NCBI GenBank assembly: GCA_964464755.1
Contig: CAYXGZ010000020.1
Span: forward strand, 1-63,794
Direction of reading: 5' to 3'
Source of the DNA: CAYXGZ01 sp964464755
Lineage (GTDB): Bacteria > Planctomycetota > MHYJ01 > JACPRB01
Length of the DNA stretch: 63,794 bases
Shown here: piece by piece, positions 1 to 8,884 of the stretch
Layout of the letters: each line of letters starts with the position of its first letter
How positions within the stretch are numbered: the stretch's first letter is position 1
Program-made: the position numbers and the translations under genes
Notes under the pieces: generated by a model
Databases searched by the model: none
What the model saw: only the letters and a program-made list of their open reading frames with translations
Told to the model about the DNA's origin: nothing

Positions 1-2
1 CC

Positions 3-917
3 GTGACATGCGGCGCGACCGAGGCCATGGCCTCGGTCTTCCTGGCCATGATCGACCCGGGCGACGAGGTGATCGTCTTCGAGCCCTTCTACGAGAACTA
101 CGGGCCCGACGCGATCCTCTCGGGCGCGACGCCGCGCTTCGTCCGACTCCACCCGCCGTCCTCGACGGGCGACTGGGAGCTCGACGAGAAGGCCCTGCGG
201 CGGGCGTTCACGAAGCGCACCCGCGCGATCATCGTCAACACGCCGAACAACCCGACGGGCAAGGTCTTCACGCGGGACGAGCTCGCGCTGATCGCCGGGC
301 TCTGCCGGAAGCACGACGTGCTCGCGGTCACCGACGAGGTCTACGAGCACATCGTCTACGACGGCGCCGTCCACGTGCCGCTGGCGTCCCTGCCCGGGAT
401 GGCGGAGCGCACGGTCACGATCAGCGCGCTGTCGAAGACCTTCTCGGTCACCGGCTGGCGCCTCGGCTACTGCCTCGCGCCCGAGCGGATCACGAACGCC
501 ATCCGCAAGGTCCACGACTTCCTGACGGTCGGCGCCCCGCACCCGCTCCAGGAGGCCGCGGCCGTCCTGCTGAAGCGCGGCCGGGCCTTCACCGACCGGC
601 TGGCCGCCGAGTACGCCGAGCGCCGGCGGATCTTCTTCGAGGGCCTCGAGGCCGCGGACCTCGCGCCGCCGCACCCGCCCCGGGGCGCGTACTACGTCAT
701 GGTCGACGTGTCCCGGTTCGGCTTCCCGACGGACGTCGACTGCGCGCGCTGGATGGTCGAGAAGGTCGGCGTCGCGGCCGTGCCGGGCAGCTCGTTCTAC
801 GTGGACCCCCGCGACGGGCACCGGCACCTGCGCTTCTGCTTCCCGAAGCGGCCCGCGACGCTCCGCGAGGCCGCGCGCCGCCTGAAACGCGCCCCGTCCC
901 TCCTCCCGCGGCGGTAG
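3..917 (+). CDS. Class I/II PLP-dependent aminotransferase, 5' truncated by window edge
   Basis: Pyridoxal-phosphate aminotransferase of fold type I, which moves an amino group between an amino acid and a 2-oxoacid. The visible 304 residues start in the conserved CGATEA segment that lies about 90-100 residues into complete family members, so the N-terminal part lies outside the window and the initial GTG is probably not the real start. Visible motifs are NTPNNPTGKV (substrate and PLP contacts), the Asp of VTDEVYEH (pyridine nitrogen), the PLP lysine in SALSKTFSVTGWR, and the carboxylate-binding Arg in HLRFCF near the end. The motifs resemble the kynurenine/methionine/aspartate aminotransferase group; the exact substrate cannot be read from the sequence. 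It ends 9 nt before murQ. Confidence 0.85.
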   Translation: MTCGATEAMASVFLAMIDPGDEVIVFEPFYENYGPDAILSGATPRFVRLHPPSSTGDWELDEKALRRAFTKRTRAIIVNTPNNPTGKVFTRDELALIAGLCRKHDVLAVTDEVYEHIVYDGAVHVPLASLPGMAERTVTISALSKTFSVTGWRLGYCLAPERITNAIRKVHDFLTVGAPHPLQEAAAVLLKRGRAFTDRLAAEYAERRRIFFEGLEAADLAPPHPPRGAYYVMVDVSRFGFPTDVDCARWMVEKVGVAAVPGSSFYVDPRDGHRHLRFCFPKRPATLREAARRLKRAPSLLPRR

Positions 918-926
918 ACTGGCCCC

Positions 927-1808
927 ATGGCCCGCCGGCCCCTCACCGAAGCCCGCAACCCCCGCAGCCGCCACCTGGACCTCAAGTCCGCGCGGGACAT
1001 CGTCCGCTGCATGGCCCGCGAGGACGCGGCCGCGCCGCGCGCGCTGGCCGCCGCGGCCCACGACGTGGCCCGCGCCGCCGAGCTCGCCGCCGCCGCGATC
1101 CGCTCCGGGGGCCGGATCTGGCTCGTCGGGGCCGGCACGAGCGGCCGCCTCGCCGTGCTCGAGGCCGCCGAGTGCCCGCCCACGTTCTCCACGCCGCCGG
1201 GGCTCGTCCGCGCCGTGATCGCCGGCGGGCGCCGGGCGCTCACCGGGGCCGTCGAGGGGGCCGAGGACGACTCCCGCGCCGGGGCCGCCGCCATGCGGGG
1301 CGTGACGGACCGCGACCTGGTCATCGGCATCGCGGCGAGCGGCCGGACGCCCTTCGTGCTCGGCGCGCTCGCGGCGGCCCGCCGCAAGCGGGCCCGCAGC
1401 GCCATGATCAGCTGCGCGAACATCCGGCGCGGCGTCGCCGGCGTCCGCATCGTCCTGCGCACCGGGCCCGAGGTCGTCGCCGGGTCCACGCGCCTCAAGG
1501 CGGCCACGGCGACGAAGCTCGCCCTCAACGCGATCACCGTGGCCGCGATGACCCGCCTCGGCAAGGTCCACGACAACCTCATGGTGGACGTGAAGCCGAC
1601 GAACGCGAAGCTGCGCGACCGCGCGATCCGCATCGTGAGCGAGCTGGCCGGCGTGGGGGCCGGCCCCGCCCGCGCCGCGCTCGAGTCGGGCGGGTGGAAC
1701 CCGAAGGCGGCCGTCGTCGCCCTCGTGCGGGGCCTCGGACCCCGCGACGCCCGGCGGCACCTGGACCGCCACGGGGGTAGGCTCCGCGCCGCGATCGTGA
1801 GAGAATAG
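927..1808 (+). CDS. murQ: N-acetylmuramic acid 6-phosphate etherase (MurQ)
   Basis: Cleaves the D-lactyl ether of MurNAc-6-phosphate to give GlcNAc-6-phosphate and lactate, a cytoplasmic step of peptidoglycan recycling. The 293 residues form one SIS domain. VGAGTSGRLAV (about residues 67-77) binds the sugar phosphate, and Glu82 (AECPPTF) and Glu113 (EGAEDD) match the two catalytic glutamates of the family. NLMVDVKPTNAKL is also typical of MurQ. It is the first gene of a recycling operon with anmK and a NagZ-like gene. No Shine-Dalgarno is visible: TAGACT at 915-920 lies 6 nt before the ATG, suggesting leaderless transcription. Identification is firm. Confidence 0.94.
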   Translation: MARRPLTEARNPRSRHLDLKSARDIVRCMAREDAAAPRALAAAAHDVARAAELAAAAIRSGGRIWLVGAGTSGRLAVLEAAECPPTFSTPPGLVRAVIAGGRRALTGAVEGAEDDSRAGAAAMRGVTDRDLVIGIAASGRTPFVLGALAAARRKRARSAMISCANIRRGVAGVRIVLRTGPEVVAGSTRLKAATATKLALNAITVAAMTRLGKVHDNLMVDVKPTNAKLRDRAIRIVSELAGVGAGPARAALESGGWNPKAAVVALVRGLGPRDARRHLDRHGGRLRAAIVRE

Positions 1809-1828
1809 CCGGCGGGAAGGGAGGGGGA

Positions 1829-2908
1829 GTGCTGGCGGTCGGACTCATGTCCGGGACCTCGGCCGACGGCGTGACGGCGGCCCGCGTCCGGATCGGCCCG
1901 GGCCGGGCGATCCGGGTGCTCGCGCACCGCACCTTCCCGTTCACCCCCGCCGAGCAGCGGCGCATCCACGCCCTCTCCTCCGCGGCGGCGCCCGAGCTCA
2001 GCGAGGCCAACGCCTGGCTCGGCCGGCGTTTCGCCGCGGCCGCGCGGCGGCTGCTCGCCCCGGGCGTCCGCGTCATCGGCTCCCACGGGCAGACGGTCTG
2101 GCACGAGCCGGGCCGCCACACGCTGCAGATCGGCGAGCCCTCGATCATCGCGGAGGAGACCGGCGTCGACGTCGTCGCCGACTTCCGGCCCCGCGACGTG
2201 GCGGCGGGCGGGCAGGGCGCCCCGCTGGTCCCCTTCTTCGACGACTGGCTCTTCGGCGGCCGGCGGCGGCGGGCGCTGCTCAACCTCGGGGGCATCGCGA
2301 ACGTCACGGTCGTCGGCGGCGGCCGCCCGCTCGTCGCCTTCGACACGGGCCCGGCCAACGTGCTGCTCGACGAGGCGGTGCGGATCGCCTCCGGCGGGCG
2401 CGAGACCTTCGACCGCGGCGGCCGGCGCGCCCGGCGAGGGAACATCGACGCGCGGCTCCTCGCGGCGCTCCTCGACCACCCCTGGTTCGCGAAGGCGCCG
2501 CCCAAGTCGACCGGGCGCGAGCTCTTCAACGCGGACTACCTGCGGGAACGGGCCGGGCGGATGCTGCGCTCGCGGCCGGACGACGTCGCCGCGACCTGCG
2601 TGGCCGCGACGGCCGTCAGCGTGGCCGACGCGCTGCAGCGCCACGTCCCCGGGCGCGTCGACGAGGTGATCGTCTCCGGCGGGGGCGCGCTGAACCCCGC
2701 GCTGCTCCAGCATCTCTCGTGGACCTGCTTCCCGGCGGCCGTGCGGCCGTCCGGGGTCTACGGGCTGCCGCCGATGGCCAAGGAGGCCGCGGCCTTCGCG
2801 CTCTTCGCGGCCCGCGCCCTCGAGGGCCGGGTCAACACGCTGCCCCGCGCCACGGGGGCCCGGCGCGCCGTGGTCGCCGGCAAGATCGTCCCCGGGAGGC
2901 CCCGGTGA
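1829..2908 (+). CDS. anmK: Anhydro-N-acetylmuramic acid kinase (AnmK)
   Basis: Phosphorylates 1,6-anhydro-MurNAc while opening the anhydro ring, producing MurNAc-6-phosphate, the substrate of MurQ encoded just upstream. The 359-residue length fits the family. The N-terminal GLMSGTSADG is the ATP-phosphate loop signature (usual form GLMSGTSLDG); GSHGQTVWHEP, GGIANVT and FDTGPAN follow in order, and VSGGGALNP is the ATPase-fold motif near the C-terminus. The start is GTG 1829, preceded by GGGAGGGGGA. The stop TGA overlaps the GTG start of the next gene (GTGA), so translation is probably coupled. Confidence 0.94.
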   Translation: MLAVGLMSGTSADGVTAARVRIGPGRAIRVLAHRTFPFTPAEQRRIHALSSAAAPELSEANAWLGRRFAAAARRLLAPGVRVIGSHGQTVWHEPGRHTLQIGEPSIIAEETGVDVVADFRPRDVAAGGQGAPLVPFFDDWLFGGRRRRALLNLGGIANVTVVGGGRPLVAFDTGPANVLLDEAVRIASGGRETFDRGGRRARRGNIDARLLAALLDHPWFAKAPPKSTGRELFNADYLRERAGRMLRSRPDDVAATCVAATAVSVADALQRHVPGRVDEVIVSGGGALNPALLQHLSWTCFPAAVRPSGVYGLPPMAKEAAAFALFAARALEGRVNTLPRATGARRAVVAGKIVPGRPR

Positions 2909-4332
2909 ACGCGCCCGCCCTGTCCCCGCGCGAGAAGGTCGCGCAGATGGTGATGCCGGACTTCCGCTTCGAGCAGCCCGACACCGAGCGCATCACCGAC
3001 CTCGTGAAGCGCGGCGTCGGCGGCGTCTGCCTCTACGGCGGCTCCGTCTTCGAGCTCACGCCGCTCGTCAACGCGCTGCAGCGCCTCGCCAAGGTCCCCC
3101 TCCTCGTCGCCAGCGACTTCGAGACCGGCGCGGGCCACCAGGTCTCGGGCGCGACGAAGCTCCCCTCGAACATGGCCGTCGGCGCGACGGGCTCCGAGGA
3201 GCTCGCCCAGCTCAAGGGCCGCGTCACGGCCGACGAGGCCCGGGCCCTCGGCGTCCGCTGGGTCTTCGCCCCCGTGCTCGACCTCCAGGTCCGGGCCGCG
3301 AACCCGATCATCAACGTCCGCTCGTTCGGCTCCTCCGCGGCCCTCGTGACGAAGCTCGGCCGGGCCTACGCCCGGGGGCTGCGCGCGGGCGGCGTGCTCT
3401 CCTGCGGCAAGCACTGGCCGGGCCACGGCGACGTCGCCCTCGACAGCCACCTCGAGCTCCCCGTGCTCGACGACGCCCGGGGCCACGTCGAGGCCTTCGA
3501 CGAGACCCTCGCCGACCTCGACGGCGTGATGACGGCCCACCTGCTCGTGAAGTCGCTCGACGCACAGCGGCCGGTCTCGCTCTCCGCGGCGGCCCTCGCG
3601 GGCCTGCGCAACCACTTCGAGGGCCTGCTGGTCACCGACGCGCTGATCATGGGCGGCGTCACCAAGGGCCACCCCGAAGCCGAGGCGATCCGACTCGCGG
3701 CCGCGGCGGGCAACGACGTGATCCTCTACCCGGGCGACCCCGCCCGCGCGATCGACGTCCTCGAGGAGGCGCTCGGCTCCGGGGCGCTCGACCCGCGCGT
3801 CGTGGACGCCGCCGTGACGCGGATCCTGGCCGCGAAGCGGCGGCTCGGCCTGATGGCGGACCGCATCACCGATCCCGAGGGCGTCGAGCCGGTCGTCGGC
3901 TCGGTCTCCCACCACCTCGCGGCCGACCGCATCGCCGAGGCCTCGGTCACGAGGATCCGGGGCGGGTTCCCGCACCGGAAGGTGCGGCTCGAGGTCGTGG
4001 GCGACGAGCTCCCGGTCTTCCGGGAGGAGCTGCAGCGCCGCGGCGCGCTGGACCCGTCCGCGCCGACGGGGCTGCTCGCCGTCTGCGTGCAGGTCCGGGC
4101 CTTCCACGGGAAGATCCGGGCGGACGAGGCGAAGGTCGCCGCCGCGCGGGCCCGTCTCGCCGGCGTCACTTCCACCGTCGTCGCGACCTTCGGGAGCCCC
4201 TACGACCACGCGTCGATCCCCGGGGAGGCCGCGTTCGCGGTCTACGACGCGACCGAGGCCTCGCAGCGGGCGGCGGCCCGGGCGCTCGTCGGCGAGATCC
4301 CGATGCCGGGCGTGCTGCCGGTGACGATGTGA
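2905..4332 (+). CDS. Glycoside hydrolase family 3, NagZ-like beta-N-acetylhexosaminidase
   Basis: Predicted beta-N-acetylglucosaminidase releasing GlcNAc from muropeptides, which fits the flanking murQ and anmK genes. Of 475 residues, the first ~330 form the GH3 TIM barrel. KHWPGHGDVALDSHLELP (from residue 169) is the NagZ-type KH(F/W)PGHG motif with its catalytic loop His, and Asp245 in LLVTDALIM is the expected nucleophile. A further ~140-residue C-terminal domain (from about 335) follows, longer than in E. coli NagZ. No signal peptide is visible, suggesting a cytoplasmic enzyme. The start GTG 2905 overlaps the anmK stop, and the stop overlaps the start of the following symporter gene. Confidence 0.88.
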   Translation: MNAPALSPREKVAQMVMPDFRFEQPDTERITDLVKRGVGGVCLYGGSVFELTPLVNALQRLAKVPLLVASDFETGAGHQVSGATKLPSNMAVGATGSEELAQLKGRVTADEARALGVRWVFAPVLDLQVRAANPIINVRSFGSSAALVTKLGRAYARGLRAGGVLSCGKHWPGHGDVALDSHLELPVLDDARGHVEAFDETLADLDGVMTAHLLVKSLDAQRPVSLSAAALAGLRNHFEGLLVTDALIMGGVTKGHPEAEAIRLAAAAGNDVILYPGDPARAIDVLEEALGSGALDPRVVDAAVTRILAAKRRLGLMADRITDPEGVEPVVGSVSHHLAADRIAEASVTRIRGGFPHRKVRLEVVGDELPVFREELQRRGALDPSAPTGLLAVCVQVRAFHGKIRADEAKVAAARARLAGVTSTVVATFGSPYDHASIPGEAAFAVYDATEASQRAAARALVGEIPMPGVLPVTM

Positions 4333-6050
4333 CGTCGCTCGACTGGATCGTCGTCGCCGCCTACGGCGCGCTGCTCCTCGGCGTCGGGCTCTGGCAGAAG
4401 CGGAAGGCCTCGGGCGGCGTGGACGACTACTTCGTCTCGGGCCGGAAGCTGCGCTGGTGGGTCGCGGGCACGTCGATGATCGCCGCGAGCTTCGCGTCGG
4501 ACACCCCGCTGCTCGTCTCGGGCCTGGTCCGCTCGAAGGGGATCTGGGGCAACTGGCAGTGGTGGGGCCTCGGGATCTCCACCGTCTTCACGGTCTTCTT
4601 CTTCGCGCGGCTCTGGCGGCGCAGCGAGGTGCTGACGGAGGCGGAGCTGACCGAGCTGCGCTACTCCGGCCGGGCGGCCGCGGGCCTGCGCGGCTTCAAG
4701 GCGGTGTTCTGGGGGCTCCTCTACAACTGCTTCGCGACGGGCGCGTGGGGCATCGTCGGGCTCGTCACCGTGACGACCGTGATGACGGGCGTGGACCGGA
4801 CGACGGCGATCCTGGTCTGCGCCGCGCTCGGCGGGACCTACGCGATCGTCTCGGGTTTCTGGGGCGTCGTCACGACGGACTTCCTGCAGTTCGTGCTCGC
4901 GCTCGGCGGGGCCGTGCTGCTGGCGCTCTACTCGTTGGGCGCGGCGGGAGGGCTCGGGGCGGTGGTCGCGGCCGTGCCGCCCGACAAGCTCCAGCTGCTG
5001 CCGCTCGAGGGCGAGGGGCTGACGTTCTGCCTGACCTTCCTGCTCGTGCAGTGGTGGGCGTGGAAGAACACGGACGGCGGTGGCGTGCTCGTGCAGCGGA
5101 TGGCGGCGTGCCGGGACGGGCGCGAGGCCGTCTACGCGACGCTCTGGTACAACGTCGTCCACTACGCGGTCCGCTGCTGGCCCTGGGTGCTCGTGGCGCT
5201 GGCCTCGATGGTCGTGATTCCGGACTCGGTCCTGCCGGTGTTGAAGTCGGGAAAGCCCGATTACCAGTCCGCCTACCCGTTGATGATCAAGCAGGTTCTT
5301 CCCGCCGGCCTGCGCGGGTTGGTGGTCGCGTGGTTCTTCGCGGAGTTCGTGGCGAGCGTCGCGGGCTCGATGAACTGGGGCTCGTCGCTGCTCGTCAACG
5401 ACGGGTACCGCCGCTTCGTGCGGCCGGACGCGGACGAGCGGTCGCTCGTGAAGGTCTCGCGCTGGGCGGGGGCCCTGGTGCTGGCGGGCTCGGTGGGCAC
5501 GGCGTTCCTGGCCGGCGACATCGTGCAGTCGTTCGGCTGGGTGCTGAAGGGGACCGCGGCGGTGGGCGTCGTGTTCGCGGCGCGCTGGCTCTGGTGGCGC
5601 GTCAACGCCTGGAGCGAGATGACCGCGATGGTCGCCTCGCCGGTGGCGACCTTCGTGATCGAGTGGATTCCCCGGAACTACAAGGGCGTGGTTTGGGGGG
5701 AGATGGAGAAACTGCTGCTCATCCTCGCGTCCAGCCTCGTGCCGGTCGCGATCGCGACGTTCGCGACGAGGGCGGACGACGACGCGACGCTGGAGCGCTT
5801 CTACCGCAAGGTGAGGCCGCCGGGGCCGGGCTGGGCGCGGATCGCCGCGCGCTGTCCCGACGCGGTGCCGGACGTCCCGATGGGCCGCATCCTCGTGCTG
5901 TGGATCGCGGGGGTGTCCTCGGTGTATGCCTTGATGGGGGGGATCGGCTCGGTCCTGCTGCTGCGGCCCGCGGGCTGGTCGGGGATCGCGGCGGGGCTGG
6001 CGCTGCTGGCATTCGTCGTCGGACGGGTCCGACGCTGGGAGGCGGCATGA
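4329..6050 (+). CDS. Sodium:solute symporter (SSS) family permease
   Basis: Multi-pass inner-membrane transporter of the SSS/SLC5 family, about 573 residues with roughly 13 hydrophobic segments. The N-terminal VDDYFVSGRKLRWWVAGTSMIAASFASDTPL is the typical SSS opening (SGRxL...A..fs..T). The start is GTG 4329, overlapping the previous stop (GTGA). Being translationally linked to murQ-anmK-nagZ, the inferred cargo is a muropeptide sugar such as anhydro-MurNAc or GlcNAc, in place of the AmpG or PTS permeases used elsewhere. This substrate is inferred from context only. Confidence 0.86.
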   Translation: MTSLDWIVVAAYGALLLGVGLWQKRKASGGVDDYFVSGRKLRWWVAGTSMIAASFASDTPLLVSGLVRSKGIWGNWQWWGLGISTVFTVFFFARLWRRSEVLTEAELTELRYSGRAAAGLRGFKAVFWGLLYNCFATGAWGIVGLVTVTTVMTGVDRTTAILVCAALGGTYAIVSGFWGVVTTDFLQFVLALGGAVLLALYSLGAAGGLGAVVAAVPPDKLQLLPLEGEGLTFCLTFLLVQWWAWKNTDGGGVLVQRMAACRDGREAVYATLWYNVVHYAVRCWPWVLVALASMVVIPDSVLPVLKSGKPDYQSAYPLMIKQVLPAGLRGLVVAWFFAEFVASVAGSMNWGSSLLVNDGYRRFVRPDADERSLVKVSRWAGALVLAGSVGTAFLAGDIVQSFGWVLKGTAAVGVVFAARWLWWRVNAWSEMTAMVASPVATFVIEWIPRNYKGVVWGEMEKLLLILASSLVPVAIATFATRADDDATLERFYRKVRPPGPGWARIAARCPDAVPDVPMGRILVLWIAGVSSVYALMGGIGSVLLLRPAGWSGIAAGLALLAFVVGRVRRWEAA

Positions 6051-7549
6051 GGTGGATCGCGATCGCGCTGGTGGTCGTGGCGGCGCAGGATCCCGCGCCG
6101 GCCGCGGACCGGCTGCGGCTGGCGCTGGGCCGGGTGGGGACGGCGGATCCCGCGCTCGCGTGGTCGCCGGCGGACCGGCGGCTGGCGGAGGCGCTGTTCG
6201 GCGGGCACATGGCGGCGTCGGGGGGGGAGGAGCTGACCGTGGTGTGGACGCTGCCCGAGCGGACCTGGTCGGACGGCAAGCCGGTGACGGCGGGGGATTA
6301 CCGGGCGGCGGTGCTGCGGATCCTGGATCCGGCGACGGGGAGCCCGCACGCGGGGGCCTTCCTCGGGCTGCGCGGAGCCAAGGCGTATCGGGACGGCCTG
6401 CTGCTCTCCATGGAGCTGCTCGGGTACGAGTCGCGCTCGGCGGGGGACCGGAAGGCGATCGCGGCGCGGGCGCTGGCCGGGGCGACGAAGCGTCACGAGG
6501 CCGCGCTGCGCGACGCGCTGGCCGCGGAGAAGGACGCGGAGGCGGCGGCACGGTTGAAGGAGGCGCTCGGGTCGGCCGGGGGCCGGGAGCCCGCGCCGGA
6601 GCCGGACCTGGCGGCGACGGGGCCGAGGGAGCTGAGGGCGGTCTTCGAGAAGGCGGGCTCGCCGGTGCCCGCGCTCGGGCGGTTCCCGTTCCTGCCCGTG
6701 CCGCAGCACGTGATCGCGGCGCGGCCCGCGGCGTGGACGCACCCGAACTTCCTCGTCACGTGCGGGACGCACCGGGTGGAGAAGTGGGTGCGCGACGAGA
6801 TCGTGCTGAAGCGGGAGGGGCGGGGCCCGGGGCCGGAGTTCCTCGAGCTCAAGCAGGTCGAGCGGCCCGCGGAGGCCTGGCCGCTCTGGCAGGCGGGGCA
6901 GCTGGACTGGGTGGAGGGCCCGATGGTGCCGCCGGAGCAGCTCGAGGAGCTGGGGCGGTCGGGGGAGCTGCGGAGCGCGGTGACGTCCCGGCTGCTGCTG
7001 CTGCAGTTCGGGTCGAAGGGGCCGCTGGCGAAGAAGGCGGTGCGGCTGGCGCTGCAGCGGGGGATCGGGCGGGGGACTCTGGTGGAGGCGCTGGGCCCGG
7101 GGGCGAAGGAGGAGACGGGGCTCTTCGGGCTCGAGCGCTTCGCGGCGCCGGGGCGCGACGTGGCGGCGGCGCTGCAGGTGCTGGTCTCGGAGGAGGGCGA
7201 CCTGGCGAAGTTCCCGAGGCTGAACCTGCTGACGTGGAAGGACGCGGGGGCGGAGGCGGCGGCGCGGGCCGTGCGGGAGCGGCTGCAGGAGGACCTGGGG
7301 CTGGTGGTGCGGATCGACGCGCGGGAGCGGGCGGCGTACGAGCCCGCGTGGCTCGAGGGCGACTTCGACCTGGCGGTGGCGGAATGGTCGCCGGAGCCGG
7401 GCTCGGGGGCGGGGGCGGCGCAGGCGGCGGAGATCCACGAGGGGGCCTGGATGGCGGCGCTGGCGTGGCGGGGGGCGTACGCGGCGGGGAAGGTGCACGT
7501 CGAGGGCCAGCCCGGGGCGCCGCTCGCGTCGCTTCGGCGGAAGCGCTGA
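6047..7549 (+). CDS. OppA-like solute-binding protein (SBP family 5), divergent
   Basis: Exported solute-binding protein of the peptide/oligopeptide family (SBP_bac_5), 500 residues, starting with a short hydrophobic signal segment. Family landmarks in normal order are WTLPERTWSDGKPVTAGDY (N-lobe), an alanine/glutamate-rich helical insert (about residues 122-185), FPFLPVPQHVI, and a C-lobe with NLLTWKDAG. A similar insert at the same place occurs in the OppA paralogue at 12245-14020. The start ATG 6047 overlaps the symporter stop (ATGA). Operon context suggests binding of a cell-wall peptide or muropeptide, like E. coli MppA; this is an inference. The C-lobe is more divergent than in the other two paralogues of this window. 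Confidence 0.78.
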   Translation: MRWIAIALVVVAAQDPAPAADRLRLALGRVGTADPALAWSPADRRLAEALFGGHMAASGGEELTVVWTLPERTWSDGKPVTAGDYRAAVLRILDPATGSPHAGAFLGLRGAKAYRDGLLLSMELLGYESRSAGDRKAIAARALAGATKRHEAALRDALAAEKDAEAAARLKEALGSAGGREPAPEPDLAATGPRELRAVFEKAGSPVPALGRFPFLPVPQHVIAARPAAWTHPNFLVTCGTHRVEKWVRDEIVLKREGRGPGPEFLELKQVERPAEAWPLWQAGQLDWVEGPMVPPEQLEELGRSGELRSAVTSRLLLLQFGSKGPLAKKAVRLALQRGIGRGTLVEALGPGAKEETGLFGLERFAAPGRDVAAALQVLVSEEGDLAKFPRLNLLTWKDAGAEAAARAVRERLQEDLGLVVRIDARERAAYEPAWLEGDFDLAVAEWSPEPGSGAGAAQAAEIHEGAWMAALAWRGAYAAGKVHVEGQPGAPLASLRRKR

Positions 7550-7561
7550 GGAGGAGGGGAC

Positions 7562-8884
7562 GTGCGCGCGTGGGCGGCCATTGCCTCCGTCCTGCTGTTC
7601 TACGCCTTGGCCTGGGGCCTGGTCGCCGGTGGAGTCCTCGTCGCCGTTCACAGCCGGGCATCTTGCGCGTCGGTAATTGGCCTGCTCATCGCGGTGTCCA
7701 TCGTGTACGCGTTGTTCCCGAGGCGGCGCCAGACGACGGCCCCGGGAATCCTGGTCCGGGCGGCACAGTACGGTCGGCTGCTGGAGGTCCTGGACGGAGT
7801 CGAGGGAGGGGCCGGCCGCGCCCGGCGGGAGGAGCTCCGCATCACGCTGCGTGGAGAGGGCGACGTCATTCGCCGGATGTGGTTGTTCCTGTTCCGGGGG
7901 GAGCGGGTCCTGATCCTCGAGTACGGATGGCTGCTGGCTCTCCCGATCGAGGACTTGGCGGAGTGGGTTCGCTACCTGCGCATCCGGCACGCTCGGCTGG
8001 GTTGGAAGGGAGCGTGGATCGTAGAGCGCCAGGCCGTCCTGGCGACCGCGGTGGACCACTTGGACTCGGACGACGGGTACGTCGGCTTGGTCCGGAGGCT
8101 TCTGCAGATCTTTCACGATCACCTGACGGCGGCGGCCCAGGATCTGATCGACCAGGCCGGGGACGAAGCGGGAGCCGAGATGGCCCGCCGAGTTGGGGGT
8201 GGCCGTTGGAATCAACTGGTGTCCAGCGCCCGGGAGTCACGGGAGCGGATGACTGGCCTCCTGGACTCCCAGGTCATTCCGTGGCTCCGCCGGGGGCACC
8301 GGGTACCCCTTGCTGAAGCCTATCTCCGACTTCATCCGACTGAGGGCGGAAGCGGGCCATCAGGCGAGTATGCCTTCGAACTGCTCGAGGACCGTGACAG
8401 CGTGGAAGTCGCCCTCCTTCGTGCGGAACTGCCGGACCTGGACGTCGTGGGTGCCCGGCGCGTGGAGCCCGGCGACCTCGAGGCGGTCGAAGTCCTCGAT
8501 CGATGGAAGGAGGTCGCGGCCGCGGTCCGGGACCTCGTGAACGGCCGGTCCTTGGGGGATCTTCCTTCGGTGCATACGGTCGTCCGGGAATCAATCCCCG
8601 AACTCGTGGAAGAAGGAGAGTTGCCGGAGTCGGCCCTCTCCGCGCCGGTCGCCCACTGGCTCGGCGCCGCGGTGGCCGTGGCCTTGGTGCGGGAGGGATG
8701 GACCGTGGAAACGGCCGGAGACTCCCAGGCCTTTCTACGGCGTGCCGGCGACCGGCTGGATCCGTTCGACCTGGTGTCCGGTCTGGAAGCCGGAGGCGAC
8801 GGGGAGGCGGACGTCGCCGGGGTGCTGGCCCGGCTCGGGATCGCGTCGATCCCCTTCGTCGCTCCGTCGAAGGCCCGGCGCTGA
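7562..8884 (+). CDS. Unrecognised membrane-anchored protein, possibly a non-catalytic M48-like protein
   Basis: 440 residues with no family I can name firmly. Two N-terminal hydrophobic segments (about residues 3-30 and 37-50) would anchor it in the membrane; the rest is soluble. Around residues 160-260 the pattern (helical DEAGAEMARR, then WNQLVSSARES, LLDSQVIPWLRRGHRVPLAEAYLRL) resembles the region after the active site in M48-like membrane peptidases, but no HExxH zinc motif exists anywhere, so it would be non-catalytic if related. The start is GTG 7562 after GAGGAGGGG. The base composition looks less GC-extreme than its neighbours, which may indicate a different origin. Its stop abuts, with no gap, the stop of the convergent gene at 8885. 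Confidence 0.6.
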   Translation: MRAWAAIASVLLFYALAWGLVAGGVLVAVHSRASCASVIGLLIAVSIVYALFPRRRQTTAPGILVRAAQYGRLLEVLDGVEGGAGRARREELRITLRGEGDVIRRMWLFLFRGERVLILEYGWLLALPIEDLAEWVRYLRIRHARLGWKGAWIVERQAVLATAVDHLDSDDGYVGLVRRLLQIFHDHLTAAAQDLIDQAGDEAGAEMARRVGGGRWNQLVSSARESRERMTGLLDSQVIPWLRRGHRVPLAEAYLRLHPTEGGSGPSGEYAFELLEDRDSVEVALLRAELPDLDVVGARRVEPGDLEAVEVLDRWKEVAAAVRDLVNGRSLGDLPSVHTVVRESIPELVEEGELPESALSAPVAHWLGAAVAVALVREGWTVETAGDSQAFLRRAGDRLDPFDLVSGLEAGGDGEADVAGVLARLGIASIPFVAPSKARR

